64,000 bases of DNA from Entoloma clypeatum (Eukaryota; Basidiomycota; Agaricomycetes; Agaricales; Entolomataceae): contig OY751488.1 of NCBI GenBank assembly GCA_963565915.1, forward strand, positions 1,488,001-1,552,000. Direction: 5' to 3'. This document shows positions 1 through 10,898 of the stretch, piece by piece. Made by a program: the position numbers and the translations under genes. The notes below the pieces were generated by a model, which saw only the letters and a list, made by a program, of their open reading frames with translations, made no database searches and was not told the origin of the DNA. Numbering within the stretch: position 1 is the first letter of the stretch; every line of letters begins with the position of its first letter.

Positions 1-711
1 CCGCGTTTTGACGACCCATATTGGGTTCGTCGCTGTCCCCGTGATGATGCCGGCGATGGCGGCGGCAGTCAGATGGACATACGTGTTTTCCTTGCCGCTG
101 TTGAAGTTGTTGGCAATGATGTGTTTGCCGTTGCCATATGTGAAGAAGTTTATCGAACGGGCAGGGATAACCCCGACCAGCGTTGGGCCGAGACCTTTGA
201 ACAGTGCGCGAGGCGATTCTTCCCGGTAAATATCCCTGGCAAGTTTGAAAAGGTTTGAACGAAGTCGTAAAAGGGGTGCTGGAACATTTACCGCAAGATG
301 TGTCCCGTCTCGACAAAATTCCACAAAAGACCACCTGTTCGTGGTGCACCGACGACGACAGTCCCACCATTTGCCATGAAACCAACCGAGGTCACCTTTT
401 CTCGGAAAAGACTCGATTGAAGTCGTGTCTTGACAACGTCGAATGGACTTGTCACAATTGCGCCGCACATTCCTCCCAGACTGTTACAAGGTCAGACAAG
501 ATTCAATGGGACATATAGATGGCGCGTTTCCTGACCCTCCTGCTACAAAGTGCTGCCATGACTTGGCGGGCAGAAAAGACGATGATGACGCGGATTTATC
601 AGACATAAGACGAACGGGGGCGACGTTCGTGGGTGAGACTAAGACGGAAGGGGTGAGGAGGTCGAGGGGTACGGCGACGAGGGGCGGCGAGAACGTTCGG
701 TCAGTGCGCAC
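1..711 (-). CDS. RIM2: RIM2-like mitochondrial pyrimidine nucleotide carrier, 3' part outside window
   Basis: Member of the mitochondrial carrier family, expected in the inner membrane, where RIM2/SLC25A33-36 proteins exchange pyrimidine nucleotides. Read on the minus strand. Exon 1 starts at the ATG at 711 and gives a Ser/Thr-rich leader followed by the first-helix motif KSWQHFVAGG; it ends at 536. The intron is 535-481. Exon 2 gives MCGAIVTSPFDVVKTRLQ, the carrier signature PxDxxKxRxQ. A short exon GGLLWNFVETGHILR follows, then an exon reaching the window edge with SPRALFKGLGPTLVGVIPAR and the second-repeat signature NPIWVVKTR. The FFTYGNGK and GVIPARS motifs are typical of RIM2 rather than of ADP/ATP carriers. 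The third carrier repeat lies beyond position 1. It is divergent from the Rpc25 gene, with about 205 bp between starts. The subfamily is inferred from motifs; the carrier family is secure. Confidence 0.85.
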
Positions 712-916
712 AATGTGGGGAAGAAAAAAGTTTATTGAGAATTATTTTTTGATGGCATCACGTGTACATACTTAAATAGGTCCCAAATAAGATAAGATGC
801 GGAAATATTTTCTCGGTGTATTTTTTCTCGACCGCTCATGTTCTCATAGCCCCGACTACAGCCCAGTCCACTCGGTGGGCCTGCCAACATTCCAGGCCGC
901 TATCTTCCTTCTCGAT
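712..916. promoter_or_regulatory. Shared divergent intergenic region of RIM2 and RPC25
   Basis: Only 205 bp separate the two divergent start codons, so both promoters must lie here or overlap the genes. An A/T-rich stretch (about 722-785, including acttaaatagg) is the only visible TATA-like candidate. No specific factor site was recognised. Confidence 0.3.
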
Positions 917-1805
917 ATGTTTGTTTTGTCTATTCTCAAGGTCAGCCATACCTCCATTGTCGAATATACACGAACTAGACTCGCTCGCCAGGACACCGTG
1001 GCCGTACATCCATCGCATTTTGGAGTTCCAGCAGACCAAGCCATCACATCCGAGCTCAACAAAAAATATTCAAATCGTGTTCTACACGACGTCGGTCTTT
1101 GTATATGTACTTTCGATCTCAGTGAAGTAGGGGAGGGGAAGGTGAGGTATGGCGACGGGCTTTTGTGGTACAAAGTGGTCTTCCGAATGGTCGTATTCCG
1201 ACCTTTCACCTCCGAAGTCATCATCGCCAAAGTCAAGTCTTCAGATCAGCACGGCATCCGGTGTACGTCCTGCTCTCATCTCCCACCAACCCAAAACCTT
1301 TTCTATCATTCCAGTAACCCTAGGATTCTTCGACGACATCTACATCCCCGTGTCTTATCTCCCCCAACCAACCGCCTTGTGAGTACAATACCCCACAGAT
1401 CACCCAAATCTAACCGCCCACCCCCAGCGACCCAAACGAGCGCGCTCACTTCTGGCTCCCCGACTCTGAGCTAACCTCCTTGCACGACCTCCTCGACACC
1501 CCGCTCGTCGACCGCATGTACATCGACCAAGGCGAGGTCGTCCGTGTCCGCGTAGAAGCGGACGATTTCTTCGACGATGAGCCGGGTCAACCGAAGGCGG
1601 CGGAGGGCGTGCAGGTGCAGAGGGAGGCGAAAAGGGCGCCGTATAATGTCATTGTGAGTCGTCTACCTTTCCTTCCCCTTTCCTCCCCCTGACGCGTGCT
1701 GAGGGGTGTTGATGGCAGTGTTCGATCGCGGAACAAGGGCTCGGACCTGTGTCTTGGTGGAATGGGGCCGGGGGTGGAGAAGGGGATGCTATGGATGAAA
1801 GCTGA
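917..1805 (+). CDS. RPC25: RNA polymerase III subunit Rpc25 (RPC8)
   Basis: Subunit of the RNA polymerase III stalk, the counterpart of Rpb7, acting in the nucleus with Rpc17 in initiation of tRNA and 5S transcription. Five exons were read: 917-940, 992-1262, 1315-1378, 1428-1653 and 1719-1802 plus stop. They join in frame to 223 residues, close to the usual Rpc25 length of about 210. The N-terminal Rpb7-N part begins MFVLSILK and carries NVGLC-like HDVGLCICTFDL, GEGKVRYGDGLLWYKV and FRMVVFRPF. The C-terminal OB-fold part has LGFFDDIYIP, DPNERAHFWLP, VDRMYIDQGEVVRVRV and a C-terminal tail GPVSWW. All splice sites are GT-AG, three of them with gtgagt or gtacgt donors. The start at 917 was chosen over an in-frame ATG at 797 because family homology begins there. 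Very similar to known fungal proteins; high certainty. Confidence 0.93.
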
Positions 1806-2115
1806 CTAGTACTGTCTGTATCAAACTCCCATTGGTTTTTCCTGTTTTCACAATATATGAAGATGTATATCAACAAACCATTAGTAAGTGGTATCAAAGT
1901 GCAATAAGTATGGTACAACTTCGAGGTATATCACCAACTTTAATCATCTCCCGCTCCACCTCTTCACCGAAAACAAGCAGAAATAATCTACATATCCCCT
2001 CAAAAAAAAACTCGAGGGGTTGAGAGAGAAGGGGTATCTGGCACGTACACTCTTACAAGGACAATATTTACAAACGAATAATAGCAGACCAAGCGTTGCC
2101 GCCGCCGCAGGTCGT
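1806..2115. other. Convergent intergenic region, nothing recognised
   Basis: About 310 bp between the stop codons of the convergent Rpc25 and DUF6534 genes. It is A/T-rich at 1810-2000 and must hold both 3' UTRs. No RNA gene or repeat was recognised. Confidence 0.5.
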
Positions 2116-4418
2116 TTAAACACTCTCCAGCTCGATCTCGTCCGTCTCTTTGTCTTCAAACGGACACGCCGTCGAGCTCGACGACTGACTCCACGCAACA
2201 ACACACCGATCAACTCCACGGACCAAGAAAACATTCAGGAAAAAACTTACCAGCGCAGACTCCCCCTTCTCCCCCTCATCATGTCCCTGGTCCGAGTCAG
2301 TCACAAACTCCTTGGTCGTGTCGATCTTGATCGAAATATTCGTCGGGCGCTGTGGGGCTGCTCGTGAGTTTACTCGCACTCCTGCCCTCAAGAGACAATA
2401 GCGTGGCGTACCCTGGAAGACACAGTCCCGGGCTTCGGAAACCGAGACAGAGACAGGTTGTCGCTCGTGCTGTTAACGCCGTCGACGGAGCCACGGATCA
2501 TTTTACGAGCGTTTAGTGTTGCCAGGAGGGAGTTTGAGTAGACTGTGGGGGACTTCATCAGGAGATTATCTGACTTTGGGACGGGACTCACGTCGACCAA
2601 TGCAGAAGAAGAACGCGATGTACAAAAACGTCTTCCCGGCGACCACAATCTGCGCGCAAAGCCAGAGTTGGCAAGGAGAGAGAGAAACCCGCGGTTGTCC
2701 CATGAGCATGTCGGTTCCCGGAAAAAGTCAGAAGCAAAAATACGCTTACAGATATCAAAGAAGCCACGGCGCATAAGCTTCCGAATCGATATATTAAACC
2801 TAATCGGAACAAGAGCGGTTTACATACCTTGTCAGGAAGCCCGTGTTGACAGCGAACAGAATCTGTTGGGTTCAGATCCGGCTGTTAGAGGTGTGCGCGA
2901 GTGAGAGTCGGTAATGAATGAGACATACAAGTTTGTTGATCATCGTGTCTGATCTAAAATCCATGGAGTTAGCTCTCTAGGGAAGTAGCGCGAGAAAGGA
3001 AGAGGTAAGTTACCGCTGGAACCCAGTTCGCGACCTGTGAAGGAGGGTACAGAGTATCGCCGCGATCAGGACGTCGCCTGCGGCAGCGAGGGCATTCACC
3101 GTGATTGAAAGGTACTGCCAAGTTCAGAGCGTTGTCAGAACATATGGTAATTAGTTTTAGACGTCGCGCACTTTGAGTTTAGCGAGTTCGGTGAAAGTGT
3201 GGAAGAAGAGACTGGAAGAAGAGTTTTTTAAGACGAGTTCTGAGAGCTTCCCTAGTTTGCAAATCAATGATCGTTACTCACGAGAGGGCGCAAAATGCTG
3301 ATAACGGAAAGGTGAGAACGTAAGGCAGTCTCGATCACGAGGGGAGGCGCCTACCAACGACACAGGCTATAAACTGGCTTTAGCAATATGGAATATTAGC
3401 TCGTGAAGAGATACGCACCGAATTCACCCATAACCAAGATGGTCTATCCGGAGTACGGTTAGTACAGTAGGTGAAGCCATATATATCATAGACGAACAAC
3501 GATGCCAGTAAACCACACATTCTTGTTGCTCACTACTTGCAGGTTAAGACGAGAACATGAAGAACGGCGTTTTGTGACTCACGGCGCCATACTCTCATCG
3601 TCAAAAAACTAGAGAGCGAATGTCAGGGATATGATATGAAGGAAGGAGCTTGATTTATACCCTTGAACAAGCAACGCCGTAAATCCCTTCCCAATTCGCC
3701 AAAAACATCAGATTATACTGGGGAAGGCGGAGCGAAAGAAATCACGTTAAAAAGCACTTCAACCTGACATTCAACATAAGTTGGAAAAATCGAGAAGAAA
3801 TTGACGCCAACCCACGAGCAAGCTCCTAAGAAGCAGATAGATAAAATCACGCTGAATATGGAACACCAGGACAGCTTACCAGACCAAATCATTCAAGCCC
3901 GCAGGGTTGTTGTAGTTCGTGATGACATATGTGTAGACTAGAGAAAAGGTCAAGTTCGCTTTCCGCTGGATATCGATGTCAAATTATACCCGTGTGTGAT
4001 ATCAGTACCTGATGAATCGTGTCAAAGACCATGACGGCAGCGACCTACAAAAAAGCTTGGATGAGATGGTAAGCGAAAATTCAGGGCAAACCTACGATCG
4101 CCTTGAGCGGCCATGTATCCTTCTGTTGCGTAAAGTAGCACCATGCTTGGACGCAAGAAACTAGTCGATATCAGGATATCAAGGTGTGAAAATAAAGGAT
4201 CGAAGACAAGACCTCCGTGTAGACTGAGCATAAAGTGGGTGAGAGATAGCGGAGACAGGTCGTAGAAAGGAAGAAACCCACAATCCCGCGACGACGACGC
4301 CAATATATGCGGCACCCAGCCTGGGCAAGAATCAGAGGGTGAGCGAAACGGCACCGTGTCGAAGCTTGAGCTTCACAGACGTATTATCCAGAACCAGATG
4401 CTCAGGAGACATCGCCAT
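2116..4418 (-). CDS. DUF6534-type seven-transmembrane protein with many small exons
   Basis: Integral membrane protein of the fungal DUF6534 family; its function is unknown. Spliced by eye from the ATG at 4418. Motifs in order: LDNTLGAAYIGVVVAG, SCVQAWCYFTQQKDTWPLK, VMVFDTIHQVLISHT, YTYVITNYNNPAGL, EVLFN, GFTALLVQG, LTMRVWR, TILVMGEFG, FTELAKLK, SITVNALAAAGDVLIAA, LLHRSRTGFQR, SDTMINKL, LFAVNTGFLTSLCAVASL, FLYIAFFFCIGR, YSNSLLATLNARKMIRG, then a hydrophilic tail ISIKIDTTKEFVTDSD and a last exon ending EIELESV at 2116. These follow the family order, with hydrophobic blocks matching the expected helices. It has at least 15 exons, several of only 10-28 nt (4213-4223, 3816-3825, 3746-3763, 3661-3686). 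One segment near 3380-3300 was not placed confidently. The family assignment is from memory of conserved motifs. Confidence 0.75.
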
Positions 4419-5040
4419 GGAACACCGTAGAAGCCAAAGAAAAGAGTGGAATGGGGAGGACTTGGGAGGGGGCGTGAAAAAGACAAAGCGAGCTGAAGGT
4501 TGGAGACGAGGGTTGATAAAATAGCTGAGAGGCGTTAGGGGGTGGAGGAGGTAAAAGACACGAGATTTTTTTGTGTTTGTTAGGGGAAGAAGAAGCGCGA
4601 GAAGTGCGAGCTTGAAAGACAGCCTGCAGGCATAAGTATGGAAGTTCGGGATTAAGACGTCGCGAGCGATTCGCTAGCTGTCGAGCCAATATCGAAGAGA
4701 TGGGGTCTTCTACTTCCATATTTCACGCAAATGCGCCCTCTGCCCTCCTCTTGGGCAGTACGAGAAATTGTACTACAAGAGAGATAGAACTTTACCATCG
4801 AATCAGAGTCAAAAGGTTGCTTGTGATCTGATTTGACTTGATAAGCTATGGCCATATAAGTATGCAAGATTATGAGCGTTTTCAATGCAGGAAAGGTAAT
4901 CTCCCTGGGGAGCACAGGCGGCTTTGGTGAATACAGACTCCGACGGTGCGTTGGAAGTCCGACCTTGCTCCGCTCTCGAGGCCTTCATAAGCTTTATGAG
5001 CCATCATGCATGAGGCCATTGAATCAAGTTTAGAGGATCT
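4419..5040. other. No gene recognised upstream of the DUF6534 gene
   Basis: Open frames on the minus strand (about 4402-4915) lack family motifs, plausible splicing or start context. The region probably holds the promoter of the minus-strand gene, but no element could be named. Confidence 0.4.
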
Positions 5041-5049
5041 TCCAATCGG

Positions 5050-5905
5050 ATGCGATCTGCTAGTCTTCTGTCCTGCCTGGAACTTTTGCTTTCGTCTTCG
5101 TCACCTCATGGGTACTCATGCGCTGATCCCTTCTGCGAAAAACTGTCCGTTTTTACGCCCCGGTCCCGAAGGATGCCATACACACCCTCGTGGCGCAACT
5201 TGATCTTCGTGCTCCCAAAGAAATACCTTACTTATAGTCACTTACAAGTTACTGGTGTGCTCCCTAGGCGCCCGCCGACAAGCCATCACGGTGTGCTATG
5301 GCTCTGACGTTTATTCCATTCTTCTCTTGACCGTCGCCAGGAAATATCGGCAACAACTTCACAAATGACACATTTCCGCAGATCCGAGGTCTAGATCGAC
5401 GGTAGATAACTTACGAGTAACATTCATTGACTATAGCCTACCGCCCCCACCTTGATAAACGATCAGGCTTACAGAGTCCTCGAACATCCAATGCCTTCAA
5501 AACTACACAGTACTGACATTTCAAAGGGACTACCACCATTGACCAGAGAAGTGAGGGTGAACGGAAAGTGGCGACGTATGATGGTCGCGACGAGGATTCG
5601 CGACTCGTCATATCTATGGGTTATTCTGACGATGGTGTCATCATCGATTACATGCGACCCCGTTCTAGACCGTCATTCGAAATTGAACGCGGGCCACAGC
5701 ACCGTGTTCTCATGCAAGCTCCATCCACTGGCAGTCTGGCACGACCCGTCGTTCCCAAAAGGCTCACCACCCTACATTCCTGCAGGCACAGTGCTCCTGG
5801 GGCACCACAGTGTGCCTTCCGACCTCCAGGCTCCTCCAGCTCCATGGGAGCCCGGGGGAGGTGGTCGATCGAGCATGCTGATCTGGTCGCGTGTTTCGCT
5901 GTTTT
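5050..5905 (+). pseudogene. Possible decayed cytochrome P450 remnants
   Basis: Two short patches look like P450 sequence. Near 5150-5240 there is RPGPEG followed by PKKYLTYSHL, which resembles the proline-rich hinge and following strand of microsomal P450s. Near 5735-5820 there is HPLAVWH...PYIPAGTVLLG, which resembles the region after the K helix (LPLAVPH...YIPAGT). The heme-binding Cys loop, I helix and ExxR motif were not found, and the frames change between patches. If real, this is a relic; it could equally be chance similarity. Confidence 0.2.
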
Positions 5906-5929
5906 CTGATGTCCATCACCCGGCTTGAT

Positions 5930-7440
5930 ATAAAGCCGAATTTAACGGTGTTGGACCCCTACTTTCATCATTGGAAATGCGTGGCGTCTCGACCGCTTGC
6001 AGCGACTCTGCTGGGGTTGATATTTTGTACGAGGTGTCCTCGGAGACAAGACGGTCGTTTCTCATTCACCTGAGGGTGGTGCGCGGCCTGGCCGCCGCGA
6101 GAGGAATTCGCACACATCTTTAGGCCATTTATTAACCAAGGGTGACGCCGAAGCCTGCCAATCAGCTCACCACGCGAGTTCCACGTGTACCCGGTTCCCG
6201 CCTCCAGACTCACCTGGACAGGGTACACTCAAGGTACACTTAGCACTTACCAGGGCCAATCCCCGTTCGTGACGAACTTGTGGTACGGTTTGAAATTATG
6301 CTATCACCGCTTGCGAAAAAAAAAAAAAAAGCGGGCTGGTGCGAGGAACGCCGTAATAGAGGGGTGACTGTGCACTAACGAGATCATTGAGCAGCCCGAC
6401 TGTACGGCAAAGTTGAGAGGGTTGAATGCAGCCTGTAGACTCCAGTCAAATTTTTTTTTTTGATGTTACGATATTGTCGCGGCAGGCGTAAGTAAGGCTT
6501 GGTACTGACATTACTTGTGTACGTAGGTCGAATAGAATACTGGGCCCCAATGCCCTACCCCCATCCTCAAGCGCGCGTCCGTCCTAGACGGCATCCGCAT
6601 CGACATCTTGGGCTCTGACGTACGTGAGGCTGTGACCGCAGCGTAGTATAATTAGTGGCATGGAGAGGCTGAGATTCTTCGACTACCTTGATCACAAGTA
6701 AATTCTGCGCTCCTCTGAGCAGCCTTCAAGTTGATCCCAGCTTCGCGATCGACCACGGCTCGAAATCATTTACGCCCTTACGAAGAAACATTTACGATTC
6801 CTGCACCGGCCAATCCGCGGACTGCCTCCGCGTTCGAATCTGAGAGCATGGTACTCAGGCTCTCACAACGGTGAGTATCCCCCGAGGAAAGACCTGCCAA
6901 GAAAGAGGCCAAGTGCTTCTGTTGACCGTTTCTCCTTTGAATAGAAATACGTGTCTTTTTTTTTCCGGCGCTGCCACTCGCCTATACATATCGGTGGACC
7001 TGGTTTCGGGTTGTTGCTGACCCTCAACCAGGGAGAGATTGTTTTTAACGAAATCAGCGCATACTTTCCGGATCAAATTCAGGGGAAGGGCCGTGAAAAG
7101 TGCCAGATACCTAAAGCGTATCAACTAGAATTTGCGGGCAATGTGGGGAGGGGGGCGGAGACATTAATGAGATAGCCTGAGGGTTGTTCGATCAATGGCG
7201 ACGGAATGAAGAAGACAGGGCAATGGATATAGATAGTCGTACGCACCAACGACATATCGGACCCATTTGATGTTCAATAGCAGAGGTCCGACGATGGACC
7301 GGCAGTTTATCGAGATTCCCTAGCTCCAAATGGGATGATGGACAAAAAACAGGGACACGCCCGGTAGGGAACACCCACGAAGGGAACCCGGACGACCGCG
7401 GCCCCGGAGGGGTAGTGTCGAAACAGCATAGAGAACCTTC
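5930..7440. other. Long non-coding interval, no gene recognised
   Basis: Short open frames in all six frames show no recognisable family and no consistent splice structure. A 15-base A run lies at about 6316-6330 and a 12-base T run near 6451. Nothing indicates an RNA gene or a complete transposon. Confidence 0.4.
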
Positions 7441-7448
7441 AAAACGAT

Positions 7449-7457
7449 ACTATATAT
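7449..7457 (+). promoter_or_regulatory. TATA-like box upstream of the class V aminotransferase gene
   Basis: The sequence actatatatag lies about 45-50 bp upstream of the ATG at 7501, at a plausible core promoter distance for a short 5' UTR. This is a sequence match only. Confidence 0.35.
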
Positions 7458-7500
7458 AGAGGATCGATCGAAAAAGATATTTGTGTTACTCACCAAGAAC

Positions 7501-9209
7501 ATGGTTTACGCTTTGGATCCCTCTCAGCTCTACAAACAACCGGCACCGGGGTTTGGACGCGATGTACTCGAGTACTTCCCTTTCGAATATACCAACCTGA
7601 ACTGCGGTGAGATGATTCACCGGTATACAATTCGATCAAATACTCATTTCATCGCAGGGGCATTTGGGACGCTCCCGATCCCCGTCCAATCTGCCGTCAA
7701 CAAACTCTCCGCCAAGGTCGAGTCGAACCCAGACCACTTTCACATGATCGGCTATGCGCCATTCCTTTTAAATGCTCGGCGCGCAATGGCGCAGTTCATC
7801 GGGGCGGACGTTGAAGAAGTCGTCATGGTCCCGAACACGTCGACGGGGATCAATATAGTCTTGCAAAACTTTGAATGGGTGGAAGGTGATACACTCGTAT
7901 CGTGTAAGCCGTTTCTGATATTGCAAATCAACCCAAACACTCACCTAATTACGTGCAGTCAACACCTCCTACCTTGGCACCCACAACGCATTTCAGGCCA
8001 TCGGAGAGAGCGACCCAAGCCCAAACATGACACAATTCGTTGTGCAATTCCCCACGACACACGCACAGATAGTCACCGCCTTCAAAAAATATATCAACGC
8101 GCTCCCACGAGTTGAACACAAGAAAACCGTCGTGGTTATCGACAGCATTCATTCCACACCAGGCGTCTTGATGCCATGGAAAGAACTCGTAAAGATCTGT
8201 AAAGAAGCCGGCGTGTGGTCAGTTGTTGACGCCGCTCATTCGATCGGCCAAGAGTTGAATATCAACCTGAGTGAAGTCCAACCGGACTTTTGGGTCTCGG
8301 TATGTCTAGTTCATCCCCACAAGGCGTGTTGGCTGATCTGTGCATCAGAACTGCTATAAGTGGTTCTTCGGTAAGCGCCCATGCGGACTCTTATATGTCC
8401 CCAGGCGGTACGTTTAGTATGCTTCGTGCGCCTTGTTCGCCTCTAACAAATGGTTTGATTAGCAATCAGGGGATAATCAAGAGTTCAATCCCTACTTCGG
8501 GTTTTTATGTTCCACCAGAACACAGAACGAATGCTACTTTTATCACTCAGTTTGAGTGTTCGTGTGTTATCTGCCATACCTGAAGATTGCAATTCGTTGA
8601 CGATGTCATTTTTATAGGGAATGGGGGGATTGATCGACCTCCGTACCTCAGTGTTGTGCACGGTATGCTCTCCGCACTTCTCCCCATGTGCTCCCTCTGA
8701 TTAAACTACCTTAGCACTGCAGTTCAGGAATTGGTTAGGTGGCGAAGATAAGATCAATGCGTACTGTCACCGGATCGCGATGGAAGGCGGAAAACGCCTC
8801 AGCGAGGTCCTCGGAACTGCCGTGATGGATCCCACAGGGGAGCTTACTTGCAACATGGTGCGTGCCCGCCCAGCCTAACCGTCACGGTGTTTTATCGGAA
8901 AAAACGTTTTACGTTCAGACGAACGTCGAAGTACCACTACCAGCAAACCTCGATCCGAGCATGGCTTTTACCATGGCATTCAATAAGAAGCTACTGGAGG
9001 AACACAAGATATCTTGCACACCTTTTTATCATAATGACCGTTGGTGGGTGCGGTGTTGTGCCCATGTTTGGTCTGAGGTACGCATTGCGAAAGCTGAAGT
9101 CGTACACTTGTCGTTTCTCACTGCCAAAATGCAGGTCGATGACTTCGAGCAACTTGGGAAAGCCCTGTTGATCGTGTGTCCGGAACTTGTGAAAGAATTT
9201 AGTTCATAG
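7501..9209 (+). CDS. Class V aminotransferase-fold PLP enzyme, Egt2-like (hercynylcysteine S-oxide lyase type)
   Basis: PLP-dependent enzyme of the class V aminotransferase / cysteine desulfurase fold, likely cytosolic. Nine exons (7501-7606, 7658-7903, 7959-8299, 8349-8407, 8463-8557, 8618-8662, 8715-8857, 8919-9077, 9135-9209) join to 422 residues without a stop. Motifs: FEYTNLNCGAFGTLP at the N-terminus, VEEVVMVPNTSTGIN (phosphate-binding side), VVVIDSIHSTPG, WSVVDAAHSIGQ with the Asp-Ala-Ala-His cofactor site, and NCYKWFFGKRPCG, whose Lys is the expected Schiff-base residue. Then TNATFITQFEW and PPYLSVVHALQFRNWLG. This pattern fits fungal proteins annotated as isopenicillin N epimerase-like or Egt2, the last step of ergothioneine synthesis. 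The exact substrate cannot be fixed from sequence. An upstream in-frame GTG at 7483 is not a likely start. Confidence 0.82.
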
Positions 9210-9561
9210 GACTCCGGATTTGCATTGAGTATACCTTATACACTAATGGAAGTACTTACATTAGCCCGACGATAGAATCGTCGTTTAAATAGTATCATAG
9301 AATCCATTACGGCGTCCTGGCTCAAGCGAGTCTACCGTATCTCTCTGGAATACACCGATCTCGAGTCTGATTAGAAGGTATTGATGATCTGCAAAGCGTT
9401 GCAGTTTGACCCAATTATTGTCTAGCACGTTGAAAGCTCCAAGTAGGACGGCTTTAGATGGTTGTACTGGTGGGAATGTTGGGGAATGCTATGGCTTCGG
9501 ATGCAAACAGGGCCCAGGCTTTTGTCGTTGACAGAGAAGCCCGAACCCGGGCCCGGGTGGC
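9210..9561. other. Intergenic region, nothing recognised
   Basis: About 350 bp between two plus-strand genes. It should hold the terminator of the PLP enzyme and the promoter of the isomerase gene. A GC-rich palindromic patch cccgggcccggg lies near 9547-9559. Confidence 0.4.
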
Positions 9562-10293
9562 ATGTCTCCCATAACGCCTGTTTTCAAGATAGTACCGACG
9601 ATCCAGCAATATGACTGGGGCAAGATCGGGAGCACCGCAAAGGTCGCCCAGTTCTCCGCCGCCTCGTCAGGCTTCACCATAGACGATTCCGCCCCTTATG
9701 CGGAGGTAGGTCTCTACCGACGTCCTGTCGAGCGACATGCCTCATTCCTTTGCCATCGTCAAGCTTTGGATGGGCACCCATCCCAAGTCCCCATCGCGTG
9801 TCTTCTCGACAGGCCAGATCCTTTCGCAGTATCTCGCAGAGCATCCGGAGCTCATTGGCCAACGCGTCATCGACAAATTCAATGTATCTGAGGGGAATCT
9901 ACCTTTCCTGTTCAAGGTTCTCTCGATTGAGAAAGCCCTTAGCATCCAGAGTCATCCTGACAAAGCGACTGCCGAGAGGCTCCATGCAGAACAGCCTGAC
10001 ATCTACAAAGGTATGTCGATTAATTGTTGAACTATTCCTTTTCATTGAAGCATTCTGCTAGACCCAAATCACAAACCCGAAATGGCTCTGGCGATCACAC
10101 CTTTCCGCGGGTTGTGTGGCTTCCGTCCCCTTCCCGAGATTGCTGCTGCTCTACGAAGCACCCCGGAGCTAGCTGCACTCATCCCCGTCGATGTATCCCA
10201 ACATTTTCTCTCTATATCAGATTCTGCATCTCCTACCGGCCTGGAGAGAACAGCAGCACTTAAGGAAGTCTTTTCCGCAATCATGACGTCGGG
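9562..10293 (+). CDS. PMI40: Mannose-6-phosphate isomerase, type I, cut at the assembly gap
   Basis: Zinc enzyme that interconverts fructose-6-phosphate and mannose-6-phosphate and feeds GDP-mannose for glycosylation and cell wall. Exon 1 (9562-9705) carries IVPTIQQYDWGKIGS, exon 2 (9764-10010) carries LWMGTHPKSPS and LPFLFKVLSIEKALSIQSHPDK with the Gln and His zinc ligands, and exon 3 (from 10062) carries DPNHKPEMALAITPF, holding the zinc-ligand Glu, then LCGFRPLPEI. Exons join in frame and are family-perfect. Coding sequence reaches the N run at 10294; the remaining half is absent, and beyond the gap lies a retroelement. Either the gene is disrupted by the insertion or the gap hides its 3' half. 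The N-terminal half shows no decay. Confidence 0.9.
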
Positions 10294-10493
10294 NNNNNNN
10301 NNNNNNNNNNNNNNNNNNNNNNNNNNNNNNNNNNNNNNNNNNNNNNNNNNNNNNNNNNNNNNNNNNNNNNNNNNNNNNNNNNNNNNNNNNNNNNNNNNNN
10401 NNNNNNNNNNNNNNNNNNNNNNNNNNNNNNNNNNNNNNNNNNNNNNNNNNNNNNNNNNNNNNNNNNNNNNNNNNNNNNNNNNNNNNNNNNNNN
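10294..10493. other. Assembly gap of 200 N
   Basis: Exactly 200 N, a conventional placeholder length, so true distance is unknown. It hides the end of mannose-6-phosphate isomerase and most of the 5' LTR of copia A1, and probably also the 5' part of copia B1. Confidence 0.95.
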
Positions 10494-10535
10494 GCTCAGT
10501 ACACCTGTGGCTAGCGCCCAGGTGGAACTTCAACA

Positions 10536-10550
10536 GGTTATGGGCCCCGG
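10536..10550 (+). other. Primer-binding site of copia A1, half-tRNA iMet type
   Basis: The bases directly after the LTR end caaca read ggttatgggccccgg. This is complementary to the anticodon stem-loop of initiator tRNA-Met (..GGGCCCATAACC) and not to a tRNA 3' end, the arrangement described for Drosophila copia and Ty5. The same site follows the LTRs of A2 (35891) and A5 (62468). Confidence 0.7.
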
Positions 10551-10898
10551 ATAGCAGAGGGATTTGGGAAACGCTGGCAACAGCGAGTACCTGCCCACTC
10601 TACCCTGGTTGGCAAGGAACCGATCGAAAGATCTAGGTTCTGAGTCATACTTCTTCACATATGAACCTGGGAACGTCATTACGACAAGTACCTGTCATGA
10701 GACGTCCCTAAGGGGATTGACCTAGTACACTCCATGTGGAAACGTTGATTGCACCTTATACGTTTCTGACATATAAAGGGTTTTCCCGTGACCGCTATTC
10801 CTAAAGGGAATATGTCATAAGGAATCATTTAATTGTTTTCTTGAATCATATTCATAACACATCACTGATTGGGAACCCTTTTTTAGATTCATCTAAAA

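Noticed and set aside
797..1474. 225-codon plus-strand frame starting at 797 as the real Rpc25 start
   Set aside because: Homology begins at the internal ATG 917, and this frame reads through the first intron, whose length happens to be a multiple of three.
5452..5928. 158-codon frame as an intact gene
   Set aside because: No complete domain, no good start context; only a short patch resembles P450, so it is reported as a possible relic.
6316..6330. A run as the tail of a retroposed SINE or LINE
   Set aside because: No element body, box A/B or target duplication found next to it.
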